Below, piece after piece: positions 35,636 through 45,844 of a stretch of DNA of 64,000 nucleotides (positions within the stretch are counted from its first letter, which is position 1; each line of letters opens with the position of its first letter). The notes beneath the pieces are model-generated. The model was not told the DNA's origin. It made no database searches and worked only from the letters and a program-made list of their open reading frames with translations. The position numbers and the translations under genes were made by a program. The stretch covers positions 28,181 through 92,180 of the forward strand of contig JAOXFI010000016.1 in the NCBI GenBank assembly GCA_029232285.1, written 5' to 3'. This DNA is from Agmasoma carcini (nom. nud.) (Eukaryota; Microsporidia; Thelohaniidae).

Positions 35636-36370
35636 AAATTGACATGAAATGTCTAACTAACCACTTAAATAACAGCATAACTAACAGACTAACTAACCAC
35701 ATAGCTAAATGAATAATAAACAACATAACTAACTTAAATACTAAACAATTAACTAACTGACTAACTAACCACTTAACTAAATGATTAATCAATAAATTAA
35801 ATGATTGACTAACTAACCATCTAATTAATAGACTAACTAACATATCTAACTGACTAACCACCCACGTAAGTATTTGATTAATTAAAAAATCGGCTAACTG
35901 ATTAACTAACCATCTAACTAACCACCTAACTAATAACTTAACTAAGTAACCAAGTAAACAATCAACCAATTGACTAATTAACTGAATAACTAACCATCTA
36001 TTAACCGACACTGTAGCTAATTTGACTGACCTAGCTATGGGAAAAACTGATGGGCTAACTAATGTAGCTAACTGAATAATTAGAACACTAGCTAAGGTAG
36101 CTAACCCCCCTACTAACATACTAACCAACCCCCTTAACACACTAGCTAACCCCACTAACACACTACTAGCACTAGCTAACCCCATTATCAACACTCTTAA
36201 CTCACTAGCTAACCCCATTATCAACATCCTTAACTCACGAGCCAACACCCCTAATTCACTACTAGCACTAGCTAACCTCACTATCAACACCCCTAACACA
36301 CCCTCTTCTATAACACTAACTAACATAACCAACCTAACCAACATAACCAACCTAGATGAATCACTAACTA
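35636..36370. repeat. Degenerate CTAACT-based satellite
   Basis: About 735 bp made of irregular variants of CTAACTAACC, with a change of composition near 36,100 to CACTAACACACTAGCTAACC-like units. The 248-codon minus-strand open frame across it (35,628-36,374) encodes a monotonous Leu/Val/Ser/Trp repeat and is not credible as a gene. Confidence 0.75.
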
Positions 36371-36376
36371 ACATAA

Positions 36377-36568
36377 TTATATAAACTTTGTCTCATTTGT
36401 TTGCCAAAAACTTAAAATATTTCTAAATTTACTACTAGAAATATGTTGTTTGAAAGATGGATGTCTTTTAAATTCATCTATTACCTTTCCATAATTATCA
36501 AATATCTCTCTATCAATATAAAGCTGAGCAAATATCTTATCTAAGATTTCATCTTTTCTAAAATACAT
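36377..36568 (-). CDS. Small hypothetical protein
   Basis: A 63-residue, non-repetitive open frame with balanced composition (MYFRKDEILDKIFAQLYIDR at the start, WQTNETKFI at the end). It is predicted to be mostly helical. I recognise no family. It sits just upstream of the satellite and downstream of NC2-alpha in the same orientation. The A/T tract ending in AAATTTACCCAA before the ATG resembles the start context of confident genes, which supports it. Confidence 0.5.
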   Translation of the reverse strand: MYFRKDEILDKIFAQLYIDREIFDNYGKVIDEFKRHPSFKQHISSSKFRNILSFWQTNETKFI

Positions 36569-36569
36569 T

Positions 36570-36858
36570 TGGGTAAATTTTTAAATAAAAAAACAAATAA
36601 ATATGCATAAATTATGTTAATAAATCATTTATGTATAAATTATGTTAGTTAGTCATTTATGCATAAATTATGTATTTTATGTATTATCAATAATTTTGTA
36701 TAAATTATGTTAGTTAGTCATTTATGCATAAATTATGTATTTTATGTATTATCAATAATTTTGTATAAATAAATTATTGATAATAGTAAAATGCATAAAA
36801 ATATAGTTAGTTATATAGTAAACTATCTAACTAATGCATAATTATTTCTTTAAAAGCT
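36570..36858. repeat. Repeats with TTATGCATAAATTATG
   Basis: Several copies of ATGCATAAATTATG are mixed with GTTAGTTAGTCATT. Two near-identical copies of a unit of about 70 bp lie at roughly 36,645-36,770. Confidence 0.6.
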
Positions 36859-37125
36859 TTATTCAATTTCTTCAATTAAGTCACCCTTTAGAAACAAATA
36901 TTTTTCACTAGAAATTATTTTCATCAAATCCTCTTGTTTAATTCTTCTTGTATTTCTTGAATCTGCATCTTCTATCAAAGTTTTAACAAGTTCATCTAAA
37001 AATAGCTCTAATGCCTTAGAAAGAACAACATGCACTGTAGAAGACGCCTTTCCTATAACATCATTCTGTTGGATGAGTCTCTTTATACGTGAAATTGCAA
37101 ATCTAGTCTTCTTTCGCTTTAACAT
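36859..37125 (-). CDS. BUR6: NC2-alpha (DRAP1/Bur6) histone-fold repressor
   Basis: Negative cofactor 2 alpha pairs with NC2-beta to bind TBP on DNA and control Pol II initiation. I place the start at the Met preceding LKRKKTRFA (88 residues); the longer open frame to 37,173 adds an AT-coded hydrophobic leader that the family lacks. The histone fold spans about residues 8-75, with TRFAISRIKRLIQ, then VIGKASSTVHVVLSKALELF and LDEL, and SRNTRRIKQEDLMKII. The trailing KYLFLKGDL matches the conserved 'fdFL.d.v' after the fold in NC2-alpha. The long C-terminal region of yeast Bur6 is missing. CHRAC/POLE-type histone-fold proteins are a less likely alternative. GGTCC precedes the ATG. Confidence 0.8.
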   Translation of the reverse strand: MLKRKKTRFAISRIKRLIQQNDVIGKASSTVHVVLSKALELFLDELVKTLIEDADSRNTRRIKQEDLMKIISSEKYLFLKGDLIEEIE

Positions 37126-37300
37126 GGACCTTGAAAAATAAACAATAAAATGTTTTAAAAAAATTATTAACATAAAAATAAATATTAGTTAGTCAGTTAA
37201 TTGTATAACTAACATATACTTATAATTCCAAATATAGTATAGTAATTAATTGAGCTGATCTAAGATATATTAATCTAACCAACTAATCACATCTCACATA
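37126..37300. other. AT-rich upstream region of NC2-alpha
   Basis: No gene seen. Contains GTTAGTCAGTTAATTG-like simple sequence. Confidence 0.4.
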
Positions 37301-37309
37301 TAGCCAGAG

Positions 37310-37795
37310 ATATTCACACACAAGCACACACGGCCTCACATAACCCACACAAGCTCACACGGCCTCACATAACCCACACAAGCCCATATAACCCACACAT
37401 AATTCCATACACAAGCCCATACACACAGCCCCACACACACATAACCCACATAAAACCCACACACAGCCCCATACACACATAACCCACTCATATAACCCCA
37501 GACACAAGCCCATACATATAACCCCACACATAATCCCATACACAAGCCCACATACACAACCCACTTATATAATCCCATACATAACCCACACACAAGCTCA
37601 CATAATCCCACACATTTCTACTGCCCACACACAGCCCCACACACACATAACCCACTCATATAATCCCATACACAAGCCCATACACACAGCCCCACACATA
37701 TAACCCCATAAACAAGCCCATACACACATAACCCACACACACACCCACACACACACCCACACACACACCCACACACATATATAAATAATATTTTA
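37310..37795. repeat. CACA-rich minisatellite
   Basis: About 480 bp of variable units such as CACACACAAGCCCATA and ATAACCCACACA, with the purest CACACACACCCA block near 37,735-37,775. The overlapping minus-strand open frames (Trp/Gly/Cys/Val-rich) are translations of the repeat. Confidence 0.8.
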
Positions 37796-37823
37796 TCATA
37801 TTTTACAAAATTCAAGTATTTTT

Positions 37824-38891
37824 TTATTGATTATTTAAAAATTCAATTATCATAGGCATAAACACCTTCCTTGACTTCTCAACTTCCACTTTATAATATA
37901 CAAAATCATTATATTTAATATCTTTCAAGTTGAACTGCTTAACTACAATATTTTCATATGAAAAATTGTACATAAAAATAAATCGTTCCTTTTTAAATTT
38001 TCTATTAATAAATAAAAAATCTAAGCCATTTTCTCTTTGAAAGTTTTTCATGTCATGCAAAAATTCCTTTCTATCAATCAAATCTTTAAAATCACTTTTA
38101 ACAGTCGAACATCCAAATTTAAATTTTTTGGTATTAAAATTTTTATAATCTTTTGATAGAATTTGCTTAATAGTTAAAGGATTTTCATTTCTAATAAAAT
38201 TTTTAACATTTTTTCTTATTTTTTTTAATTCTTTTCTTTTTTTGTTTGTTTTTTTCTTTAATTTTTTGAACTGTTTTTTATCAATTTTTGAACTATTTTT
38301 AAAATTTTTTGTATCAATCATTATTGGTATTTGTAGCATAAATCTATAATAAGGATTTAGTTTTATGCAATATTTAGCTATTAAAGTAGCACAGCTTTTA
38401 ATTGTTATATCACAATAAATAGAGTCAATATTGTTATTAGTGATAATTCTAGGTGATAATCTATGATGATCTATTATTAAGGTGATATGGTAGTCTTCTA
38501 GCTCATCAATAGGTTTGTTATGGTCTGCTAATATCAAATTGATGTCCTTTTCAACAATATTTATAGATTTATTGTTACAATGTAAGTAAGTTGCTTGTTT
38601 TCTATTATTTAGATTAAAAGCACCACTTGGTTTTTCTAAGAATATCAAATTAGAAATATCAATGTTAAGAAGTGAGCATAAGTATAAAATATCATTTTTT
38701 ATCATAAATATTTCTTTAGACATGTTAACTACAAATATAGCATTTTGATATACAGAAAGTACGAGACTTGATAGGAAAGAGTCAGCATCACATGCTTCAT
38801 TGCCCATACACAGCGTTAATGAATGATTATCAAGCTTATCATAATTATCTTTAAGTATCTTGTTTAAAGCATTTGATTCTGTTTCAAACAT
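37824..38891 (-). CDS. DHH-family exopolyphosphatase (PPX1/Prune-like)
   Basis: I start at the Met of MFETES (355 residues); the open frame reaches 38,933 but its first 14 codons are AT-rich hydrophobic sequence the family lacks. The DHH phosphoesterase motifs are present: MGNEACDADSFLSS (residues 29-42, the 'GNEaCDlDS' motif), LADHNKP, and IDHHRLSP, which bind the two metal ions. A later CATLIAKY matches the DHHA-proximal region. The C-terminal half is a Lys/Asn-rich, degraded DHHA2 domain. Family members split short phosphate chains or cyclic nucleotides; polyphosphate is the likely but unproven substrate. It is divergent from the PH-like gene. Confidence 0.85.
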   Translation of the reverse strand: MFETESNALNKILKDNYDKLDNHSLTLCMGNEACDADSFLSSLVLSVYQNAIFVVNMSKEIFMIKNDILYLCSLLNIDISNLIFLEKPSGAFNLNNRKQATYLHCNNKSINIVEKDINLILADHNKPIDELEDYHITLIIDHHRLSPRIITNNNIDSIYCDITIKSCATLIAKYCIKLNPYYRFMLQIPIMIDTKNFKNSSKIDKKQFKKLKKKTNKKRKELKKIRKNVKNFIRNENPLTIKQILSKDYKNFNTKKFKFGCSTVKSDFKDLIDRKEFLHDMKNFQRENGLDFLFINRKFKKERFIFMYNFSYENIVVKQFNLKDIKYNDFVYYKVEVEKSRKVFMPMIIEFLNNQ

Positions 38892-38949
38892 TTTAGCAAA
38901 CAAAAAAAAATTATATATAAATAACATAAACATAAATATTAGTTATCAT

Positions 38950-39180
38950 AATATGACCATGACTTGACTATGACCATGACCATGACCAGACTATGACTAT
39001 GACCTGGCATTGGCTATAAACATGACTGGCCATGACATTGACATTGACTATGATTTGACCATGACTGACTATGATTTGACCATGACTGACTATGATTTGA
39101 CCATGACATTGACCACGATTGACTATGACATTGACCACACTGACTAGGACCATGTCTGTCCTTATCCGACTATGACCAAT
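38950..39180. repeat. TGAC-based minisatellite in divergent spacer
   Basis: Variants of TGACCATGACTGACTATGAT repeat across this spacer, with TGAC every 5-10 bases. The minus-strand open frame over it is repeat translation. Confidence 0.8.
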
Positions 39181-39213
39181 CATATTTTTTATACTTAAAA
39201 AAATTATTTTACA

Positions 39214-39218
39214 CCCCC
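39214..39218 (+). promoter_or_regulatory. CCCCC tract directly before a start codon
   Basis: Five C residues abut the ATG at 39,219 in an otherwise A/T-only context (TTATTTTACA upstream). This is the clearest example of the start-proximal C-rich motif here. Confidence 0.55.
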
Positions 39219-39605
39219 ATGGACTATTTCATAAATAATATTTTACTAGATGAAAATAACAAGCCTTTACCCATAAGCAAAGATGAAATTCCTTTATTTG
39301 AATGTAAATCAAACTTTAGTTTTAACTCAAATAAACTAAATGAAGGTTGCTTATATTTAACTAACTATAGAATTATTTTTATAAATAAGGAAATCACTTT
39401 TTATTGCCCCCTTAACAAAATAATTGATTATGATAAATTTGAAGTTTTATATTGTGAATATGAAATAGTTAAGCTAAAGTTTGAATTGATTGGTTGTCAA
39501 AGGCATATTTTGGATCAATTGATAAAAAAATATTCTAAAGAATTTGTAGTTGATCCAAATATATTTAAGGATGATGTGCCATTATATTGTCAGTTATTTA
39601 TTTAA
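39219..39605 (+). CDS. PH/GLUE-like domain protein (possibly Vps36-like)
   Basis: A 128-residue protein. GCLYLTNYRIIFIN followed by CPLNKIIDYDKFE is the beta-strand pattern of the GRAM/PH superfamily ('G.l.LTn.Rlif......ipl..I'), found in Vps36 GLUE domains, myotubularins and TFIIH p62. The short length and the missing C-terminal winged helices argue against full Vps36, although microsporidian proteins are often trimmed. It would bind phosphoinositides or ubiquitin if GLUE-like. The start is fixed by the C tract immediately upstream. Confidence 0.5.
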   Translation: MDYFINNILLDENNKPLPISKDEIPLFECKSNFSFNSNKLNEGCLYLTNYRIIFINKEITFYCPLNKIIDYDKFEVLYCEYEIVKLKFELIGCQRHILDQLIKKYSKEFVVDPNIFKDDVPLYCQLFI

Positions 39606-39675
39606 ATTTATTGTTTTATGTGTTGTGTTATATTATTATGCTGGTTATCGTATATTGTTATAGTTAGTTATCTTA

Positions 39676-39870
39676 TGATGTCATGCAGGTTATCCATATA
39701 CAGGTTATACATATACTCGCTATCCATATACTGCTGGTTATACATATACAGCTGGTTATACATATACATATACTGCTGATTATCCATATATTAATGGTTA
39801 TCCATATACAGGTTATACCTATACTCGCTATACATATACTCGTTATCCATATACTGCAGGTTATGCAATT
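39676..39870. repeat. GGTTATCCATATAC minisatellite
   Basis: About a dozen variants of GGTTATACATATACTCGC and TATCCATATAC. The plus-strand Ile/His-rich open frame 39,683-39,907 is repeat translation. Confidence 0.75.
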
Positions 39871-39903
39871 TTTATATTTAATATTAATGCATAAAAAAAT
39901 AAT

Positions 39904-40398
39904 TTAAATTTTATTTTCTTTATTTTTAAAGTCTTCACAACTAAAAATATTTTCTATTGTTAATTTTCTAGCTTTATCTTTTATATTTAAAATTTGCAAT
40001 ACTTTAGCTTCATCTTTTGTTAGTTCTCCTTCAATTTCATAATCTTTCTTCTCTTCTATGACTTTCTTACTAATTAAAAAGCTTTGTGCTTTATCTTGAT
40101 CCTTCTTTATCACTATTTTATATTCTTCTTTGATTCTATGAAAATCTTTGTATTCATAATTATTAACATCAAATTCATCATAAAATAATGCATAGCTATC
40201 AATCACTTCATGTCCATAAAATTTACTTAAAATTCTTTTTTTATTAAACAAAAGTGCTCCTTTGGTTCTTAAATCATCTAAAACTTCATTATTTAAGTTT
40301 TGATTCTTAATAAATGCAATACTTTCATATTTATTTAAATTATCTTTGAACTTATTAAGAAACTTAACTTTAGCATCTTTCTTACTTTCAGTTGCCAT
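39904..40398 (-). CDS. MRT4: Mrt4/ribosomal P0-like ribosome assembly factor
   Basis: 164 residues. The N-terminal part (KVKFLNKFKDNLNKYESIAF, then DDLRTKGALLFNKKRILSKF) follows the L10/P0-type domain, with 'F.nK..i...' as in Mrt4, where FFGKNKVM is usual. LTKDEAKVLQILNIKDKARK near the C-terminus matches the Mrt4 'LT..qa.lLklfgi..a.F' block. Mrt4 occupies the P0 site on nuclear pre-60S particles and is exchanged for P0 later. The chain lacks the acidic P-stalk tail SDDDMGFGLFD expected of P0, which favours Mrt4. It is shorter than yeast Mrt4 (about 236). Confidence 0.7.
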   Translation of the reverse strand: MATESKKDAKVKFLNKFKDNLNKYESIAFIKNQNLNNEVLDDLRTKGALLFNKKRILSKFYGHEVIDSYALFYDEFDVNNYEYKDFHRIKEEYKIVIKKDQDKAQSFLISKKVIEEKKDYEIEGELTKDEAKVLQILNIKDKARKLTIENIFSCEDFKNKENKI

Positions 40399-40494
40399 GT
40401 TAAAAATTTTATGAAAATTTTATTTATGCAATATATTAAATATATTTATATTTATATTGTGATGAATATAAACTTACGTGATACATAGTGAAAA

Positions 40495-40645
40495 AACGGT
40501 AACATAAGGCCTTGGGAACACGGATAACCTTGTTCGCAGTCAATAGACAGACTAATGCTATATATTATCAGAGAAGTACCAATTCTTAAAGATATAAGTT
40601 AGGATGTGCGTAATAACACTAATTCTGGTTACTATATAAGATGGT
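40495..40645 (+). repeat. Dispersed repeat of unknown type (copy 2)
   Basis: Diverged partner of 28,335-28,510, sharing GGGAA.ACGGATAA and AGATATAAGTTA in order. It opens the second mobile-element island. Confidence 0.4.
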
Positions 40646-40939
40646 TTGATAAGTATTTGTCATTATCTCCATTTTCCATCCTTTTATATTCTATTTTGAT
40701 TATTGTTGTTCGGCTTTTTTCCTTTTGTAAATTGTTTGATACAGTTATGTGTATAAAAAATGACCATAATTTTTTTAAATAAATTATTAGTGATTTATAA
40801 ACAAGAGCATCGCTTAGTATGATCAAATCGTAAAAATGCTAAAATAAATATTTTATAAATTTACATTTTTCAAAAAATTTGGCCACCTTTATTATCCCTC
40901 CTTTCATGTATATTTAAGGATTTAAAACAAGCCCTTTAT

Positions 40940-41760
40940 ATCAAAACATCTAAGTGAGTTTGATAAAGTCTTTATTTCATATGAACTTAAAAATGGTTTA
41001 AGTTATAATAAAATTGCTAAAAATATACAGTTCAAAGATTGCAAAGAGGATAAATACAATTGTTATATGATACTAAGTATTGTTAAAGAATGATTTTTTA
41101 TTTTTTATTACATCACCTAAAGTTTTGAAAAATCTGGAAATCAATTTTAATATAAAAATTTAGGTTCAACTGATTCTATTTTTAAGGTATGGGTTAGTAA
41201 CTAGTTTACCAGTCAAAAACCTCTTTTAAGTCCTATTTTTTTTAAAAATACTTCTTACGAATGACGAATGAAGCTCTAAAAACAAATATTTTACCGATAA
41301 ATTAAATTTTAATAATTTTGATATTGATAGGAGTTGTTATATAAGATATTTAAGAGGATAAAGACATGGAATAAAAAAAAGGTGATAACCATTAATAATA
41401 TTATATATGAATATATGAAAAGATAAATAAATGGTGCAACTTATAAACAAATACTGGAGCAATTTAAGAAAAATAAGGGTTGAAATTTCAATTTTATAAA
41501 TGATAATAATCCAAAGCATACATCAATTGTTCAAATTAATAAAAGAAGATGAAGAACATTAATGTGTTACGATGGCTTTCTTAAAGTAAAATTCAAACCA
41601 AATAGAACAATCAATTGTTCAAATTAATAAAAGAAGATGAAGAACATTAATGTGTTACGATGACTTTTTTAAAGTAAAATTCAAACCAAATAGAATATAT
41701 TTGGGTTAAAAAAGGTATATTGAAAATGAATTAAAGCAAGAAATCATTACTATTTAGACT
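40940..41760 (+). mobile_element. Tc1-like transposase remnant with internal duplication
   Basis: The plus strand begins with an HTH-like segment LSEFDKVFIYELKNGLSYNK and IAKNI, and later shows NDNNPKHTSIVQINKR (near 41,500), a form of the DNDPKHTS catalytic block. Then the roughly 84-bp stretch 41,526-41,609 is repeated at 41,610-41,693 with two or three base changes. Stops and frame shifts throughout. Confidence 0.65.
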
Positions 41761-42004
41761 GAAATGATCAAACCATATATTTTAAGTTATCATAAACGGG
41801 TGTTGGTTATTTATCACGCAAAATAAAAAATAAAAGTTATTAAATTTTGCAATTTTAATAATATAATGCGATAATTCTTATTTTTCATGTGAACATATCC
41901 TTTACATATATAATAAAAACAAAATAATTATATAAAACAGGTAATCTATCTGTAAATAAGATTATTTGATCATTTATGTAAATTTTGTTAAATATTGAAT
42001 TATT

Positions 42005-42360
42005 ATACAACTTTTTTCGGCTCGAGGGTAATAACAGGGGATCGGTATATTTTTTCTAATTAATTTTTTTGTTATAATAAATAAAAATATATAAGTTTTA
42101 TTATATTAAAAACTGTAAATTTCTTTTCGATTTAACAAAAAATCTATCTGAATTTATTATTTTGTGCGTTCGCATTTTTATAAAAATAATGATCATTGTT
42201 TCATCGGGTTAATTTTAATTTTTATCGTACTTGCATAATGATATAATAACTTCACATTTAAGACAATTTTAAACAAAAACAATATCCCATAAAAATGCGA
42301 ACGCGAAAGTAATAATAAATTCAAATGGATTTTTTGTTAAATTAAAAAAACAGTTTTTGG
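42005..42360. repeat. MITE-like inverted repeat
   Basis: 42,113-42,182 (including AAAAAATCTATCTGAATTTA and GCGTTCGCATTTTTAT) is repeated inverted at 42,285-42,352 (ATAAAAATGCGAACGCGAAA, then AATTCAAATGGATTTTTTGT). The arms are about 65 bp with a loop of about 100 bp and no coding content. Confidence 0.7.
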
Positions 42361-42539
42361 GTTTTTAATTTCATGTTCAATTTTTAATCATATTATTTTT
42401 TCAATAAAATAAATAATTAATATAAATAGTTCAAAATATTTTTTAACTATATGAAATGATTGATAACAGTGAACTAAATAAGTCAATCATTGACAAAACC
42501 CTGTTATTCTTCAAAAAACAAATTCGCTTAAGTATAGTT

Positions 42540-43250
42540 TTTGCTCAAAAACCATTTTTTACTCAAACCTCAGGTGCATTCGATCGTTTGGATGTGCACT
42601 TCCCTGTTCGGTGGATATACAAAGTTGGTTGAATAATTTACCGTACTATGAACATATGCGTCATCCTCACCAAAGAATGACATGTAAGCAGACCAATAAT
42701 CACTCATAATAGTTGCATTTTCAACAATAAATTCACTTATAATCGAATCAAGAGCATTTTTATCACGATGTTCAATCAACTTCAACAATAACCTCTCATC
42801 CCCTCTTTCAACTGTCCCAAAAACCTATTGTTAGTCGACAAGCCTTCCAACATCATTTTTTCGCTTTTAAGCTATAAGAGATTAGTCAATTTCGACTACA
42901 CTTGAATCACCTAAACCAACTAAAAGGTTATCCTTAAGTTTTACTCTAGTAATGGTTATTATCTTAGCAACCGTTTTACGAGAGATATTAATTTCCTTCG
43001 ATATTCTGGCCGCATGAAGGTTATTAGCAAAAAGTGCTATTATTCTCAATATTTCAGTGACTTTGATCCTTGTCATACTGAAGATTGTTCCTCTCCTAAT
43101 GTCATGCTTTTTTTACAATTCTTGCAATAATAGCGAAACCAAAGACTTTAGAGGTGTCAGAATTAATAGAAAACAAATATTTGCAAGTCGTGCATGGTTT
43201 CTCAACTTCAAGAATTTATATTTTAATCAAAGATTTTTCATGGTGTTTTA
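42540..43250 (-). mobile_element. Merlin transposase pseudogene
   Basis: Reading on the minus strand from 43,200 there is a knuckle region, then an HTH segment EINISRKTVAKIITITRVKL (about 43,000) and GDSSVVEID (first acidic block, about 42,885). After a break come NATIMSDYWSAYMSFFGEDD (second acidic block, about 42,700), STVNYSTNFVYPPNREVHIQ and TIE. Two open segments (42,882-43,076 and 42,570-42,788) are all that remain intact. It is the cleanest Merlin C-terminal half in the window. Confidence 0.75.
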
Positions 43251-43254
43251 GTTT

Positions 43255-43925
43255 AAATAATCATCATTACATATTGATTTATAGGTAAATAAGTCAATCA
43301 TAAATTTTTTTATAAAATATTATAAATGTTATTTTAAAATTTAGAAAAATATACTGTGCCCCTTTTATTATCCTCAAACCTTTTGAGGTTTTATTTAATA
43401 TACAATACTGCAAAAACAGATGACCTTAAGTCTTGTTTTAAGACAAAAATTTTTAACACTAGTGGTAATTTTGGTTTTATTATATTTTGTGAAATTTTAA
43501 ATACCATGGAATAATAGAATTTATATTGTTGAATAAAGTTTATTTATTTTTAAAAAATTATTTTTAATATGATTGTGGGAATTTAATTTTTACAATTATA
43601 TAATAATTTCATGAATTACTTTTTTGCTCAATTTAAGATCATTGAAAATAAAATGTCAAAATTGTAATCTTTTTATGTCATTTTAACTGATAATTCAACT
43701 ATTTAGAATTATTAATGCGCTAAAAAAGTGAAAATTAAGGAAAAGGTTTTTTTCAAATAAGAAAGAAATGTCAATAAAATTAGTTTTGATATAAGAGTTT
43801 CTGATCTAATTTTAAGTTATTGCAACCATAATCAAATATTTTTAATACAAAAATTACAATCAGATTCCAATTGTAGCACCACAATCCAAAATATTTTTTA
43901 TAATAATAAATTAATTCTCAAAACT
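43255..43925. other. AT-rich spacer, nothing recognised
   Basis: No gene, array or transposase block seen between two element remnants. Confidence 0.35.
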
Positions 43926-43929
43926 ATTT

Positions 43930-44450
43930 ATTCACAAACTTTTTCTTAACTTTCCGAAGTGACAATATATCCCAGCATCTTCCTATAATGTACATTACAA
44001 TCATAAGCACTTATGACCAAAATAAAATCCAATTAAGATCTTTTGACATTTTTTGTTCATAAAAGCAGGAGTATAAATTTACTGCATGCACATCAATAAA
44101 AGCTGATATCCTAATTAAAGACATGATTTTCTTTAATCTAGATGATACGGTAAAACCAACCTCGTCCAAAAACAATTTGATTCTAAGATATGAATTATTT
44201 AACAATATCGGAACGTTTCTCGTCCAAAAACACAAATTGATTCTGAGATATGAGTTATTTCGCACTATCGAAAATCGTTTGTCTTATTTTCAAACGTTTC
44301 TCGTCCAAAAACACTATTTGATTCTGAGCTATGAGTTATTTCGCACTATCGAAACGTTTGAGAACAAGACAAAATATTTTCGATCATGGTTTCTAGGACC
44401 AGGTAACATTGTAGTGCGTTTCATAACATAATGAAACACACTTAAGCGCC
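43930..44450 (-). mobile_element. Tc1/IS630-like remnant with internal tandem triplication
   Basis: The minus strand reads RIKLFLDEVGFTVSSRLKK, the first catalytic 'FLDE.GF' block of the IS630/Tc1 family, near 44,120-44,190. Upstream of it (44,160-44,370) a unit containing CGTCCAAAAACAC, TTGATTCTGAGATATGAG and TTATTTCGCACTATCGAAA is repeated about three times and carries repeated partial copies of the same block. The element is dead. Confidence 0.6.
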
Positions 44451-44454
44451 TATC

Positions 44455-44695
44455 AATGGTGATACGAGATACTTAAAGATTGAAATTAACTTAAATTCTT
44501 TTAGTAAAAGAGAATAATTTTGATCAACCTAGTTTATAATTTGTTTTTTTTGAACGAAATCAACCTTGGGCTAGGGTCACTATCCCATTGTCTTAAATTA
44601 TTTACTATCTTTAAGACATAACAATATTTTAATTCCAAAACTACTGAAATATATTTAATTGGTTATTATTTTGTATATTTGATAAAGAAAAAAAT
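44455..44695. other. AT-rich spacer
   Basis: No features recognised. Confidence 0.3.
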
Positions 44696-44699
44696 GAAA

Positions 44700-45075
44700 T
44701 TATTAATTTTGGTTTATAATTAGAATTCTGATTATGAAAATTATAAATTCTGATTATGACAATTATAAATTCTGATTATGAAAATTATAAATTCTGATTA
44801 TGACAATTGAAATTCTGATTATGACATTTGGAATTCTGATTATGACAATTGGAATTCTGATTATGAAAATTATAAATTCTGATTATGAAAATTATAAATT
44901 CTGATTATGATATTTGAAATTCTGATTATGACAATTGAAATTCTGATTATGACATTTGGAATTCTGATAGTGACAATTGAAATTCTGATTATAACAATTA
45001 TAAATTCTGATTATGAAAATTATAAATTCTGATTATGAAAATTATAAATTTTGATTATGACAATTGGAATTTTGA
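44700..45075. repeat. ATTCTGATTATGACAATT tandem array
   Basis: About 19 copies of an 18-22 bp unit, ATTCTGATTATGA followed by AAATTATAA, CAATTGAA or CATTTGGA variants. Variant types occur in runs, suggesting slippage or unequal exchange. No gene inside. Confidence 0.85.
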
Positions 45076-45079
45076 TTGC

Positions 45080-45840
45080 AACAAATGAAACTAGGTCGGA
45101 AAGAGTATAATACGCAACATAAAATTGCTATTCAACTTAAAATAGTAAAATAAAAAAATTTAAGAAACTTTTTGATTTTTTCTATCAAAAAATTATTGAA
45201 GTCGATAAAAACTTATTTTTCAAACAAAAATATAACAAGGAAAGGCAAATAATGTTTATAGATTATAGGCAAATTTTTGAAAGTATTTAATGGGGTGTTC
45301 CAATAGAAAAAATTATAATGAATAAGATTTAAAAAAACAACAATTATGAATAATGATTGGCATGCCTATATCAGAATTTAATGAAAATTTTTGAACACTT
45401 CACCATCAACTATTCTTATATTTGACATTTTTTAATAATGATAAATAATTCAATTTTAATTCAATTGTATTTCTATAGGAGGTTCTAATATTAAAAATTA
45501 TATAATTTTTTTAAATAAGTATTATAATAGTGTAAACATATTTCCTAAATTGATAAAAATTGATATCAGTAATATAAATTTTTATCAATTGAAATATAAA
45601 AATAAATTAATTGTAAAAGTGTGTAATATTAAAAACAACTGATAAAATTACATATTTTTATTTAATATTTATATGATTCAAATAGTTTTATTTCGTGTAA
45701 TATTACAAAAAAGATCAGATCGTGTCTGTTATAAAAGATTTTTGAACAATCCTATAACCCTTAGCAAAAATAAAAAAATTACAATATTTTGATTAAAATT
45801 CTTATGATCAATGACAATAAATACATTAAATCATTTTCTT
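45080..45840. other. AT-rich spacer, nothing recognised
   Basis: No gene or array seen. Confidence 0.35.
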
Positions 45841-45844
45841 TCAT

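Noticed and set aside
35628..36374. 248-codon minus-strand open frame
   Set aside because: It translates a CTAACT satellite into a monotonous Leu/Val/Ser/Trp chain; no domain and no start context.
37336..37815. Cys/Gly/Trp/Val-rich minus-strand open frames
   Set aside because: They are translations of the CACA-rich minisatellite.
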